Shown piece by piece: positions 25,860 through 35,050 of a DNA stretch of 64,000 nucleotides. The position numbers and the translations under genes were made by a program. The notes under the pieces are model-generated. The model saw nothing but the letters and a program-made list of their open reading frames with translations. It was not told where the DNA came from and did no database searches. The stretch covers positions 310,001-374,000 of the forward strand of contig CAMBNV010000001.1 in NCBI GenBank assembly GCA_945869195.1, given 5' to 3'. How positions within the stretch are numbered: position 1 is the first letter of the stretch; the number at the start of each line of letters is the position of its first letter. The stretch comes from Gemmatimonas phototrophica. Lineage in GTDB: Bacteria > Gemmatimonadota > Gemmatimonadetes > Gemmatimonadales > Gemmatimonadaceae.

Positions 25860-28076
25860 TTACCGCGCGCCAGCGGCTTCGACTGCCAAGCGCGTTGCAC
25901 CCGCCGCCGCATCGAGTCGTGTCGTGAGCACGGCGAGTTGGTCCCGCGCGCGCGGCCAGTCCGCGGCATCGATTGCCTCCTGCACGCCCGGCAGCGTCAT
26001 CGCCGCATAGGTGTACTTTGGCGCGTAGAGCACATGCTTGAACCAGGGCCGTCCGGGGATGCCCGCCGGCGACAGGAACGACTGTTCCACCGCGCGCATC
26101 GCCTCGTTCATGCGCGCCAGCGCATCGCGCCTCGCCGCACCGTCCGGTGCAGCGAGGCGCCGAGCCAGCGCCGCTTCAAGCGCAACCGCCGCCACGCGCC
26201 ACCGTTCGCACGCCGCACGCACCGCCATCAGATCGAGCGGCGCGCTCGCGGTCGGCTGCGCCGCGAGCTGCGACGCGATAGCGTCAAGGAACCCGTCCAC
26301 ACGCTGCGCGTAGAGCGCGAACTCGTGGGGATAGTGCTCGGCATTGGCGAGCCGCAGCGCCATCCGGCCCCAGACCTCGCTCATCGCGGTCATGTAGCGG
26401 TAGCCCGGGTCGCCGAAGTGCTCCATCCAGTACGCGCTATCATATATCGAGTGATAGACGCCGTAGTCTCCGTTGAAACTCATTTCCACGATGGGCACGC
26501 CGAGGAAGTTGAGAAAGACCGTGTAGTCAGAACCGGAGCCGAGCGCGTTGCTAGGATAGTCGATCGGACGGCGGACAGCTGTCCCCCGCGTTCCGCCCCC
26601 GCCGATCATCGCCTCGCGCATGGTTCCCGCGAGTGAGCGACCCCACGACTCGAGCACCGAACCATCGGCCCCCGGATCGCGCACATCACGGACCGTCTGC
26701 GTCACGAGCGCATTGAGCGACGCGATCGCGCCAGCGTCAAAGGTGCTGCCGCTCGTCGACCCGTCCACGTTCAGGTAGGCAATCGCGTTCTTCTTGAGAT
26801 CGGCCGCAAACTGCTCTCCCCACTCGGTGGAGCCGGTGAGGTGCCACTCCTCGGCGTCCCAACTCGCGAAGACGATCGATCGCTTGGGCCGCTTGCCCTC
26901 CCGTGCGAGACCGCCGAGGACCCGCGCGAGCTCGAGCTGCGTGGCCGTGCCCGACGAGGGATCCACGGCACCATACGCCCACGCGTCGCGATGATTGCCC
27001 AGCACGACGTACTTGTCAGGCTCCTCGGTGCCGCGGATGCGTCCCTCGACCACCCAGATCGGTCGGGTCAGTCCATCCATGTCGACCTTCACGCGGACGG
27101 TCGCGGGCCCCGCACCGACGTGATACCTGAACGGCAACGCACCCTGCCACTCCGCCGGCGCCTCTGGGCCGCCGAGTGCCCGGAGCAACGGCTCGGCGTC
27201 TCGGTACGACATCGGCACCGCGATGATGCGCGGGATCTGCTCAGACTCGCTCTCGGCAATGCGCGGCGCGCCCGGGAGCGAAGCGTACCCCGGTGTGAGC
27301 GGGTCGCCGGCATATATAAAGTCGTACGAGAGCGCGCCGCGCTGAATATGGCTCGCGGGGCCCCATGGGCCGTCGGGGAAAGTCTTGCCCTTGGTAAACC
27401 CGTCCTGCGCGGGGTCCGAGTAGATGAGCAACGCTTTCAGTCCACGCTTCTCGGCGGTGAGCGCCTTGAAGCCGCGATAGCTGTAGGGCACCGAATAGCG
27501 GACGATCGCAATCTTCCCCTTGAGGTCGATCCCCTGTGCCTCGAGCCAATCGTAGTCGGAGGGGTTCCCGCTCGAGGCATAGACGAGTTCCGCGGTGACG
27601 TCACCCGACGCCGACATGCCGAGAAAGGTCGGGCCGGCATCCTTTGCGGTCTGCGGATCCTGCGGATAGGCATCCTCGGTGAGCGTCGCCTCATAGGGCG
27701 TCGGCGCGAGCATGGAGACCTTCACCTCGCGCGGCAGCGGCAGGAGGACGTCATAACGGTGCAGGCGTACTTCGTCGAGTCCGTAGGTGCGGAATCGTTC
27801 GGCAATGAAATCGGCGAGTTCCTTGTTGCGCACCGAACCGGCGGGGTGTGGCTCGGCCGTGAAGTGTCGAAAGAAGGTGCGCACCGAGTCGCGACTCAAT
27901 CGGCTCGCGAGCTCGGCTTCGAGCGCGCGTTCGCGCGCGGCAGAGGCGGCGGTGAAGCCGCGGATCGAATCGACCGCCTGCGCGTCGGCGAGCCGCGGGG
28001 CCGACTGTCTGACGGCGGCGCCCGCGAGCACCAACAAGGACGGGATAAGTAGGAGGAGTGGCGAGTGTCGGCGCAT
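25860..28076 (-). CDS. Glutamate carboxypeptidase II-like M28 peptidase, exported
   Basis: A 738-aa protein from the ATG at 28074-28076 (MRRHSPLLLLIPSLLVLAGA signal peptide); an upstream ATG at 28130 would lie inside an inverted repeat. Three GCPII-like parts are visible: a PA domain at about 110-330 (GKIAIVRYSVPYSYRGFKAL style), the M28 domain with His in LGNHRDAW, Asp in AVDPSSGTA, GluGlu in WDAEEWHLTGS and late His in DYGVYHSIYD, and a C-terminal TFR-type dimerisation domain. Such enzymes cleave C-terminal glutamate or short peptides. It diverges from the CocE gene, with a 13-bp inverted repeat between. Confidence 0.9.
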   Translation of the reverse strand: MRRHSPLLLLIPSLLVLAGAAVRQSAPRLADAQAVDSIRGFTAASAARERALEAELASRLSRDSVRTFFRHFTAEPHPAGSVRNKELADFIAERFRTYGLDEVRLHRYDVLLPLPREVKVSMLAPTPYEATLTEDAYPQDPQTAKDAGPTFLGMSASGDVTAELVYASSGNPSDYDWLEAQGIDLKGKIAIVRYSVPYSYRGFKALTAEKRGLKALLIYSDPAQDGFTKGKTFPDGPWGPASHIQRGALSYDFIYAGDPLTPGYASLPGAPRIAESESEQIPRIIAVPMSYRDAEPLLRALGGPEAPAEWQGALPFRYHVGAGPATVRVKVDMDGLTRPIWVVEGRIRGTEEPDKYVVLGNHRDAWAYGAVDPSSGTATQLELARVLGGLAREGKRPKRSIVFASWDAEEWHLTGSTEWGEQFAADLKKNAIAYLNVDGSTSGSTFDAGAIASLNALVTQTVRDVRDPGADGSVLESWGRSLAGTMREAMIGGGGTRGTAVRRPIDYPSNALGSGSDYTVFLNFLGVPIVEMSFNGDYGVYHSIYDSAYWMEHFGDPGYRYMTAMSEVWGRMALRLANAEHYPHEFALYAQRVDGFLDAIASQLAAQPTASAPLDLMAVRAACERWRVAAVALEAALARRLAAPDGAARRDALARMNEAMRAVEQSFLSPAGIPGRPWFKHVLYAPKYTYAAMTLPGVQEAIDAADWPRARDQLAVLTTRLDAAAGATRLAVEAAGAR

Positions 28077-28122
28077 GGAGGGACCAGAGTACGGGGGAGC
28101 GGCGTCGCGGGTACCCGCGCCA

Positions 28123-28154
28123 TGATGCATCTTCTACCCCCAGAAGATGCATCA
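28123..28154. repeat. Perfect 13-bp inverted repeat between divergent hydrolase genes
   Basis: TGATGCATCTTCT (28123-28135) is repeated inverted as AGAAGATGCATCA (28142-28154) with a 6-nt spacer. It lies in the 122-bp gap between the divergent GCPII-like and CocE genes, 47 bp from one start and 45 bp from the other. A shared operator for a dimeric regulator is the simplest reading; a transcript hairpin is the alternative. Confidence 0.7.
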
Positions 28155-28198
28155 CGGCGGCCCAGTCCGCCTGCCACCCACTGTCCGGCCGATCACGC

Positions 28199-29959
28199 AT
28201 GCTTCTCGCTGCACTCGTCATCGCGCTGCTCCAGACGCCAACCGCAGCGGCTCGCTCGTCGGTGCTCATAGAGCTCGATGTCGCCGTGCCAATGCGTGAT
28301 GGAATCGTGCTCCGTGCCGACATCCACCGGCCGCGCGATGGCGGCCCCTTCCCCGTGCTCGTGTATCGCACGCCCTACGGCAAGGAGGAAGCCGTCCGCG
28401 ACTACGCCACCGTGCCGCGCGCCGTCGCCCGCGGCTACGCCGTCGTGGTGCAGGACGTGCGCGGTCGATATCGCTCGGCCGGTACATTCGACCCCTACCG
28501 ACAGGAGGGGCCGGACGGCTACGACACCGTCGAGTGGGCGGCGACTCAGCCCTGGTCGAACGGCGCGATCGGGCTCTTCGGGCTCTCCTACCCGGGCGCC
28601 GTGCAGTGGCTCGCCGCCATGGAATCGCCGCCCCATCTTCGGGCGTTCGTACCGGCGATGACGTTTGCGAGCCCACAGCAGTTCTTCTACTCTGGCGGAG
28701 CGTGGGATCTCAGTTGGGCGGGCTGGGTCTGGAACAACATCGCGCCGGACCTGCGCCAGCGGCTGAATGCGGCGGGGCCACGCACCAAGGACGAGGCGCG
28801 AGCAGGATGGGAGCGCGACTCCAAACGCGTGCTCGCGCAGCGACCGCTGAACGACCTCCCTGACTTTCAGGGTATCGCGCCCTGGTTTTATGAGTGGATG
28901 CGCCGAGACCCGACTGACCCCTGGTGGAACTTCGCCGAGCTCTCAGGCCGCTACACCAACACCTCGGCCGCCGTGCTCAACCTCTCTGGTTGGCATGACG
29001 AGGCGTACGGACCCCACGGTGCCACGAACAATTTCACCGGGCTCGTCGAGTCGCGGCGGGGTGAGCCATCGACGCGCACAGCGATGATCATCGGCCCCTG
29101 GGTGCATGGAGTGACGGCGACGGCGCGCACGCGCAGTGGACAGCGCGAGTTCGGCGCCGCGTCGCGAATCGACTATGATGAGGTCGTGCTGCGGTGGATG
29201 GATCGGTGGCTTAAGGGCGAGGCGAACGGCGTCGATCGAGAGCCTGCCGTGCGCGTCTTCGTGATGGGCGCGAACGAGTGGCGCTCGGGCGACCGGTGGC
29301 CATTGCCTGGTGTCGTGGCCGAGACGCTCTGGTTCGCCGCTGGCGGTCGACTCGAGCGCGCCCGCGGCGGCGCCCGCGCTGGCGGACGCGCTGGCGGCCG
29401 CGCTGGCGCGAGTAGCTTCACCTCGGACCCGCGCGACCCGGTGGTCGATCCCTACGACGCGGCGTACGGCGCCCATGACTTTCGTGCGCTTGCCAGTCGG
29501 TCTGATCTACTCACTTTCGAGACGGTACCGTTTACCAGGCCGGTCGAGGTCATCGGGGCGATGACGGCGCTACTGCAGCTCGAGACCGATGCGCGCGACG
29601 TCGACCTATATGTGCGCGTCCTCGATGTCGCGCCCGACGGCACCGCGTACAACCTGATGTCGCCTGGCCTCGAAGTGGTTCGCGCATCGTATCGCGAGCC
29701 GGCGCGCGGCCGGCAGCTGCTCGAGCCCGGACGGACGTACGAACTCCGGCTGGCTGATCTCCTGACCGCCAACCGGTTCCTTCCGGGCCATCGGCTGCGG
29801 GTGCACATCATGGGAGCGTTCCAACCGCACTTCTCGCTCAATCCGCAGACCGGCGAGTCGGAGCAGACGAGCGCGGCGTTGGCGCCGGCGCGGATCACGA
29901 TCCGGCATGACGCAGCGCATCCGTCGCGGCTTATTTTGCCGGTGATGCCCTCTCGCTGA
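28199..29959 (+). CDS. CocE/NonD family hydrolase, exported
   Basis: A 586-aa alpha/beta hydrolase. The ATG at 28199 starts a signal peptide (MLLAALVIALLQTPTAA). The N-terminal block VAVPMRDGIVLRADIHRP is typical of X-Pro dipeptidyl-peptidase/CocE proteins, the nucleophile Ser is in GLFGLSYPGAVQW, and WVHG supplies a probable catalytic His. The C-terminal third is the jelly-roll PepX_C domain. Substrates of the family are esters, beta-lactam side chains or proline dipeptides. A low-complexity Arg-Ala-Gly-Gly repeat (GGARAGGRAGGRAG, about 29360-29410) looks like a microsatellite expansion in a loop. Assignment of family is firm. Confidence 0.88.
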   Translation: MLLAALVIALLQTPTAAARSSVLIELDVAVPMRDGIVLRADIHRPRDGGPFPVLVYRTPYGKEEAVRDYATVPRAVARGYAVVVQDVRGRYRSAGTFDPYRQEGPDGYDTVEWAATQPWSNGAIGLFGLSYPGAVQWLAAMESPPHLRAFVPAMTFASPQQFFYSGGAWDLSWAGWVWNNIAPDLRQRLNAAGPRTKDEARAGWERDSKRVLAQRPLNDLPDFQGIAPWFYEWMRRDPTDPWWNFAELSGRYTNTSAAVLNLSGWHDEAYGPHGATNNFTGLVESRRGEPSTRTAMIIGPWVHGVTATARTRSGQREFGAASRIDYDEVVLRWMDRWLKGEANGVDREPAVRVFVMGANEWRSGDRWPLPGVVAETLWFAAGGRLERARGGARAGGRAGGRAGASSFTSDPRDPVVDPYDAAYGAHDFRALASRSDLLTFETVPFTRPVEVIGAMTALLQLETDARDVDLYVRVLDVAPDGTAYNLMSPGLEVVRASYREPARGRQLLEPGRTYELRLADLLTANRFLPGHRLRVHIMGAFQPHFSLNPQTGESEQTSAALAPARITIRHDAAHPSRLILPVMPSR

Positions 29960-29992
29960 TTGCACCGATCAGCTGGCCGCTGCCGAGCTCGG

Positions 29993-31021
29993 TCAGAGTG
30001 CGCGCAGCGACGTCATCCAAGAGAGAAGGCCGATGAGCCCGAGGAAGTTGGCGAAGGTCTTGGCGTCGCCCGGCCCCGCATCGCGACCGAAGGCGCGCCA
30101 GGCGGCCACCAGCAGGAGCAGGATGATCAACTTGAAGCTCGTGAGCCAGAATGCGAGCGCGAACGCCGCGACCACGCCCCAACGCTGCAGCGTATTGAGC
30201 GCCTTGAAGCCGTGCGAGCCGTCGAGTCCGAACACCGGCAGCAGGTTGAACAGGTTGAGCATCCCCGTGAGCTGCGCGATCGCGAGCCAGGTGCCGCTCC
30301 CCGTCAACTCCGCGATCACGAATGCGACGAGTCCGCCGACGGCGCCCCAGATTGGGCCCGCCAAGCCGATGTACGCATCCTCGCGCGGGTCACTGATGCC
30401 GCGCGAATAGGAGATGAAGGCGCCGAGCCCGGGGATGAACATCGGCGCGCTCGGTTTCCGCCCCAACCGGAGAATCGCGGCCACATGCCCCATCTCGTGG
30501 ATGTAGATGCTCACGACCAGCCCGAGTGCGAGCGGCCAGCCGAATGTCGCCCAGTAGACGCCGAAAAACGCGAACCCCGAGAGGAGCGTCGGCAGCTTCG
30601 TGAGCCCCAGAAGCAGGAACTTGCCCTTGGTCAGGAGCAGCAACACGAGCGCCCCGGTACCGGCGCCCCATCGCTTCCAGAAGGGTCCATTCACCGGCGC
30701 AGTACCCGTCGCGGTCCCATCCCCGAGGTGGGAGGCGTCGGTGATTCGCGTCGCGAGATCAGTCAGTCGCGCCGCAATCGCTGCATGCTGCTGCGACGCG
30801 GCAGGCAGCAACTCGAGCGCTTCCTCCCAGGTGGTCCGCGCCTCATGAAGCTTTCGTTCCGCCGTGAATGACTCGGCGCGCGCCGCGAGATGGCGAAGGC
30901 GCTCGGCGTGGACGAGGGTGTGGCAGGCCGGGCAGGCCGGTGCACCCGCCGCGAGCTCGGTCCCGCACTGCCCGCAGCTGCGTCGGGTCTGCGCCACTGG
31001 TGGCTGAGTGGGAACGAACAT
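29993..31021 (-). CDS. Membrane M50 (site-2 protease-like) metalloprotease with zinc ribbon
   Basis: A 342-aa protein from ATG 31019-31021, one base after the stop of the upstream gene. An N-terminal zinc ribbon uses Cys16/Cys19 and Cys30/Cys33. Residues 45-95 are helical and TPR-like, followed by several membrane segments. The protease motif HEMGH is at 175-179, and NLLPVFGLDG gives the third zinc ligand Asp. M50 enzymes cut membrane proteins inside the bilayer, often in signalling. It pairs with a second zinc-ribbon membrane protein. The substrate is unknown. Confidence 0.87.
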   Translation of the reverse strand: MFVPTQPPVAQTRRSCGQCGTELAAGAPACPACHTLVHAERLRHLAARAESFTAERKLHEARTTWEEALELLPAASQQHAAIAARLTDLATRITDASHLGDGTATGTAPVNGPFWKRWGAGTGALVLLLLTKGKFLLLGLTKLPTLLSGFAFFGVYWATFGWPLALGLVVSIYIHEMGHVAAILRLGRKPSAPMFIPGLGAFISYSRGISDPREDAYIGLAGPIWGAVGGLVAFVIAELTGSGTWLAIAQLTGMLNLFNLLPVFGLDGSHGFKALNTLQRWGVVAAFALAFWLTSFKLIILLLLVAAWRAFGRDAGPGDAKTFANFLGLIGLLSWMTSLRAL

Positions 31022-31022
31022 C

Positions 31023-31682
31023 TCAGACCGTGGGCGCGGAGCCAACACGGAACGGACCTTCAAGGTCCAGCGCCGGGGTGTCCGTGAGCTGCCAGGCCTG
31101 CATCATCCCAAATCCGATGATCAGGGCGGAAATAATGCCACCCGGCATCGAACGGAGGATCATGGAAACCGGAAGCCGGGCCGCATCGAGCAGCGACACC
31201 AATCCGATCGAGGCGCCGGGGGGAAGTACGAGGGGCACATACGCCATGCCAACCGAGAGATACGTGAGCAGCGCGGCGGCCACCTGGAGCAACCGTCCGC
31301 CTTGGCCATCGGTCCCCCAGCGCATCGCCTTCCCGACCATCCAGCCATTGAGGACGGCGACGATGCCGATCTCAAGACTGAAAAAGCGGATGACCGCCCA
31401 ATAGATGACGGCGCCGACGAGCGCGGCACCAAAGCCCAGGAGCAGCGCCTTCACAATCGGGATCAGTTCACGGACCGGTGCGCTAACCGCCGCGAGGATG
31501 CCGCGACATGACGCGCAGGCCGGTACGCCGTTCACCGTGTGGTAGCTCTCGGTAATAAATCTGTGGCAGACGGAGCACCGTACCGTCGCACCGATCCCGA
31601 TGCCGAGGCTGGCAGAACTGGTCAACGGGATCGCGCGGTCGAACGTGAGCTGGTCGTGGCCGGAGTTGGGCGCGTCGGTCAT
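31023..31682 (-). CDS. Membrane protein with N-terminal CxxC zinc ribbon
   Basis: A 219-aa protein from the ATG at 31680-31682; the longer frame overlaps the divergent gene. Cys36/Cys39 and Cys56/Cys59 (CSVCHRF and CASCR) make a zinc-ribbon-like pair. About four membrane helices follow (for example VKALLLGFGAALVGAVIYWA). The stop is one base before the M50 protease start, so they form a coupled operon. I do not recognise a named family. Both products carrying a cytoplasmic zinc ribbon suggests that they work together. Confidence 0.72.
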   Translation of the reverse strand: MTDAPNSGHDQLTFDRAIPLTSSASLGIGIGATVRCSVCHRFITESYHTVNGVPACASCRGILAAVSAPVRELIPIVKALLLGFGAALVGAVIYWAVIRFFSLEIGIVAVLNGWMVGKAMRWGTDGQGGRLLQVAAALLTYLSVGMAYVPLVLPPGASIGLVSLLDAARLPVSMILRSMPGGIISALIIGFGMMQAWQLTDTPALDLEGPFRVGSAPTV

Positions 31683-31788
31683 CGGCGGGGGAAAAGGTAG
31701 TAGGCAGTGGAATCTACACCACCCAGGACCGGCGACTCTCCTCGGTCCTCTAGTGGTGCGCCGGGTGCCCAGTCTGCATTTTACCGAA

Positions 31789-34700
31789 ATGCCCACTCCC
31801 CTCCGTCTCGTCGCACCCACCGCAGCGCTTCTGCTCGCCACCCTTCTCGCGCCCTCGAGTGTCGCCGCCCAACGCGGGCGCGGCGCGGCCCAAGCCGCCG
31901 CCAGCGCACTGGCCGCCAACCCGGCCTACGACCCGACACTCTACACCTCGCCCACCGCCACAGAGCGCGCCTTTAAGTCGTTGCGATGGCGCTCGGTTGG
32001 CCCGTATCGCGGCGGACGCGTGGATGCGGTGGCTGGCGACCTGCACAAGCCATTCCTCTTTTATATGGGCTCCGTGAACGGAGGGGTCTGGCGCACGACC
32101 AACGGCGGCGGGAGCTGGGACAACCTCACAGACGGCAAGAGTGACATCTCGTCGGTCGGTGCGATTACTGTGGCGCCGAGCGATCCCAACGTGATCTATG
32201 TGGGCACCGGTGAGTCGCAGCTGCGCGAGGACCTCACGTTCGGCACCGGCATGTACCGCTCCACCGACGCCGGGCAGAGCTGGCAACATCTCGGCCTTAC
32301 CGAGGCCCAGCAGATCACCGACATCGTTATCGACCCGCGCGACGCCGACCGCGTCTACGTCTCAGCGATCGGCCACGCGTTCGGACCCAACCCCGAGCGC
32401 GGAGTCTTCCGCACGATTGACGGTGGCAAGAGCTGGAAGAAGGTGCTCTTCGTCGACGACTCCACCGGTGCGCAGGACCTCGCGATCGACCCGTCCAATC
32501 CGCGGGTGCTCTACGCGGCGTTCTATAAATTTCAGCGCACGCCCTGGAGCATGAACGCCGGCGGCGGGCGCAGCGGACTCTGGAAGTCCACCGACGGTGG
32601 CGACAGCTGGACCGACATCAGCAAGGCCCCCGGTATCCCACGCACGCCGCTCGGCAAGATTGGCATCGACGTCTCGGGTGCGAACCCGAACCGCCTGTAT
32701 GCGAGCATCGAGGCACCGGACTCGACCGGCGGTTTCTTTCGCTCCGATGATGCCGGCGCGCACTGGCAGCGGATGAACGACGATGCGCGGATGTGGGTGC
32801 GCAACTGGTACTACTCGGCCGTCACCGCCGACCCCAAGGACGAGAACACCGTCTATGTGATGAACCTCAGCGTGCTCAAGTCGATCGACGGCGGCAAGAC
32901 GTTCAAGGAGGTCGATAGCCAACATGGGGACACACACCGCCTCTGGATCGACCCCGTCGACTCCAAGCGGATGATTCTCGCCGACGACGGCGGCGCATCG
33001 GTCAGTTTTGACGGTGGGCAACACTGGAGCTCCCAGCACAACCAGCCGACCGCACAGTTCTACCACGTCACCACCGACGATCAGTTCCCGTACCGCATCT
33101 ACGGAGCGCAACAGGACAACTCGGCGATCTCGATCGCCTCGCGCAGTGACGACCGCGGCATCGGGCTTCGCGACTATTTCAGTGTGGCGGGCTGCGAGAA
33201 CGCGACGATCGCACCCGACCCGCGCGACCCCAACATCACGTACGGCGGGTGCTACCTCGGCCAACTCACGCGCTACGATCATCGCAGGCGGCAGGAGCGC
33301 GACATCTCGGTGACCGACATCAACTGGGATGGGTACGCGGCGAAAGACGCACCCGAGCGTTTCCAGTGGACCTTTCCTATCCTCGTCTCCAAACACGACC
33401 CGCGCACGATCTACGCCACGTCGCAGCATGTGTGGCGGTCGCGGACCGAAGGGGCGAGCTGGGAACGGATCAGCCCCGACCTGACGGCCCACGAACCGGC
33501 GACGCTCGAGCGCACCGGTGGCCCGATCCATGGCGAGATGACAGGCGCCGAGTGGTACGCGACCATTTATGCGTTCGTCGAGTCACCGAAGCAGGCCGGG
33601 GTCCTCTGGGCGGGCTCGGACGACGGCCTGATTCACCTGTCGCGCGACAACGGTGCGACCTGGCAAAATGTGACGCCGGCGGGCTATGGACGCCTGACGC
33701 GCACGGCGCACATCGACGCGTCGGCGCACGACGCCGGCACGGCGTACGTTGCGGCCAACCGGTACCAGCAGGACGACTTCTCGCCGTACCTGTGGAAGAC
33801 AACCGATTTCGGCAAAACGTGGGTGAAGATCACGGCTGGCATCCCGCGCACTGCGTACACGCGCGTGGTGCGTGAGGACCCCATGCGGCGCGGACTGCTG
33901 TACGCCGGAACGGAGTACGGCGTCTGGACCTCGCTGGACGCCGGTGCCAATTGGCGCCCGCTGCAGCTCAACCTCCCGCGCGTGAGTGTGCGCGACCTCC
34001 GCGTGCAGGGGAACGACCTGGTCGCGGCGACGCACGGTCGCGCCTTCTGGGTGATTGACGATCTCTCCCCGCTCCGCCAGCTCTCCGACAGTGTGACGCG
34101 CACGCCGGTGCATCTCTTCCAACCGGCGACGGCCATTCTCTGGAATGGCGGGGGTGGCGGCCAGGGGACGGGCGAGAACCCGCCCTCCGGCGTCCTCGTT
34201 GACTGGTGGATCTCCGATTCGTCCACCGCAAAGATCCGCCTTGAATTCACCGACGCGCGCGGGACCCTGCTCCGTAGCTTTACGAGCGCCGACTCGGCGA
34301 GCACCGCCGACAGCATCGCGTACTACCCGGCGGACTCGCTCGTCCCGACGCGGCGCGGAACCAATCGATTCGTCTGGAACCTCCGCTCCCGGTCGGCGCC
34401 GAAGCTCTCGAACACCGTGATCGACTTCGGCACGCTGCGCGGTCCCTGGGTGCCGCCGGGTGAGTACGGCGTGCGATTGATCGTCGGGCGCGACACGCTC
34501 GCGAGGCGCTTCACGGTCGTGGCGGATCCCCGCGTACTGGTTACGACCGCCGAGTTAATCGCGCAGTATGCGGCGACGCGACGCGTGGCGGACCGCATCA
34601 CGGAGATCGGGGACGGCGTGAAGCGTGCCGAGGACCTACAATCGCAACTCGTCGACCGGGCACGGCGCGCCGCCGACTCGAGCATCGCGCGGATGCTCGG

Positions 34701-35025
34701 CGACTCAGCAAAGGCGGTTCGCAGCAAGATCGAGGCGGTGCGCGCGGAACTCTACGAGGTCGGATGTCACGTGGACCAGTGCACGCTCGACATGCCGACG
34801 AAGCTCTACAACAAGTTCATCACGCTCAACATGCAGCTCCAGACCGGGGCGTACGCGCCGACGAAGCAGAACGGCGAGGTCTACGACGGCCTCAAGGCCA
34901 GGCTCGACCTGCAGATGCAGGAGTTGGGGCGGATCGAGCGCGAGGAACTGTCGCGGTTCAATGCACTACTGCAGCGCCACGGAATCCCGGCGGTCTATGT
35001 GCCGCCGGTGAAACCGATCGCCTGA
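31789..35025 (+). CDS. Exported VPS10/sortilin-like BNR-repeat protein
   Basis: A 1078-aa protein with a signal peptide (PTAALLLATLLAPSSVAAQ). The ATG at 31789 follows TGCATTTTACCGAA, which looks like a leaderless -10 context. Many sortilin/BNR asp-box repeats are visible: SVNGGVWRTTNGGGSWDN, MYRSTDAGQSWQHLG, VFRTIDGGKSWKK, LWKSTDGGDSWTD, FFRSDDAGAHWQR and LWKTTDFGKTW, making a ten-bladed-propeller-like core. The C-terminal about 300 residues form beta-sandwich and coiled-coil parts. Such proteins are abundant in Gemmatimonadota and Bacteroidota and are often labelled glycosyl hydrolases without proof. It may bind or cut polymers at the surface. Confidence 0.88.
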   Translation: MPTPLRLVAPTAALLLATLLAPSSVAAQRGRGAAQAAASALAANPAYDPTLYTSPTATERAFKSLRWRSVGPYRGGRVDAVAGDLHKPFLFYMGSVNGGVWRTTNGGGSWDNLTDGKSDISSVGAITVAPSDPNVIYVGTGESQLREDLTFGTGMYRSTDAGQSWQHLGLTEAQQITDIVIDPRDADRVYVSAIGHAFGPNPERGVFRTIDGGKSWKKVLFVDDSTGAQDLAIDPSNPRVLYAAFYKFQRTPWSMNAGGGRSGLWKSTDGGDSWTDISKAPGIPRTPLGKIGIDVSGANPNRLYASIEAPDSTGGFFRSDDAGAHWQRMNDDARMWVRNWYYSAVTADPKDENTVYVMNLSVLKSIDGGKTFKEVDSQHGDTHRLWIDPVDSKRMILADDGGASVSFDGGQHWSSQHNQPTAQFYHVTTDDQFPYRIYGAQQDNSAISIASRSDDRGIGLRDYFSVAGCENATIAPDPRDPNITYGGCYLGQLTRYDHRRRQERDISVTDINWDGYAAKDAPERFQWTFPILVSKHDPRTIYATSQHVWRSRTEGASWERISPDLTAHEPATLERTGGPIHGEMTGAEWYATIYAFVESPKQAGVLWAGSDDGLIHLSRDNGATWQNVTPAGYGRLTRTAHIDASAHDAGTAYVAANRYQQDDFSPYLWKTTDFGKTWVKITAGIPRTAYTRVVREDPMRRGLLYAGTEYGVWTSLDAGANWRPLQLNLPRVSVRDLRVQGNDLVAATHGRAFWVIDDLSPLRQLSDSVTRTPVHLFQPATAILWNGGGGGQGTGENPPSGVLVDWWISDSSTAKIRLEFTDARGTLLRSFTSADSASTADSIAYYPADSLVPTRRGTNRFVWNLRSRSAPKLSNTVIDFGTLRGPWVPPGEYGVRLIVGRDTLARRFTVVADPRVLVTTAELIAQYAATRRVADRITEIGDGVKRAEDLQSQLVDRARRAADSSIARMLGDSAKAVRSKIEAVRAELYEVGCHVDQCTLDMPTKLYNKFITLNMQLQTGAYAPTKQNGEVYDGLKARLDLQMQELGRIEREELSRFNALLQRHGIPAVYVPPVKPIA

Positions 35026-35028
35026 CCC

Positions 35029-35050
35029 ATCACCGCCGGCGGGCGGTGAT
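35029..35050. terminator. Hairpin between convergent genes
   Basis: ATCACCGCC and GGCGGTGAT form a perfect 9-bp stem with a GGCG loop, three bases after the stop of the VPS10-like gene and overlapping the last codons of the convergent gene. It may act as a bidirectional terminator; no T tract follows. Confidence 0.4.

Noticed and set aside
29356-29415. CRISPR-like or VNTR array in the CocE gene
   Set aside because: Short, imperfect, in-frame Arg-Ala-Gly-Gly codon repeat; no spacers. No CRISPR array was seen anywhere.
31683-31919. 79-residue N-terminal extension of the zinc-ribbon membrane protein
   Set aside because: It covers the divergent promoter region and start of the VPS10-like gene; composition is that of an antisense shadow.
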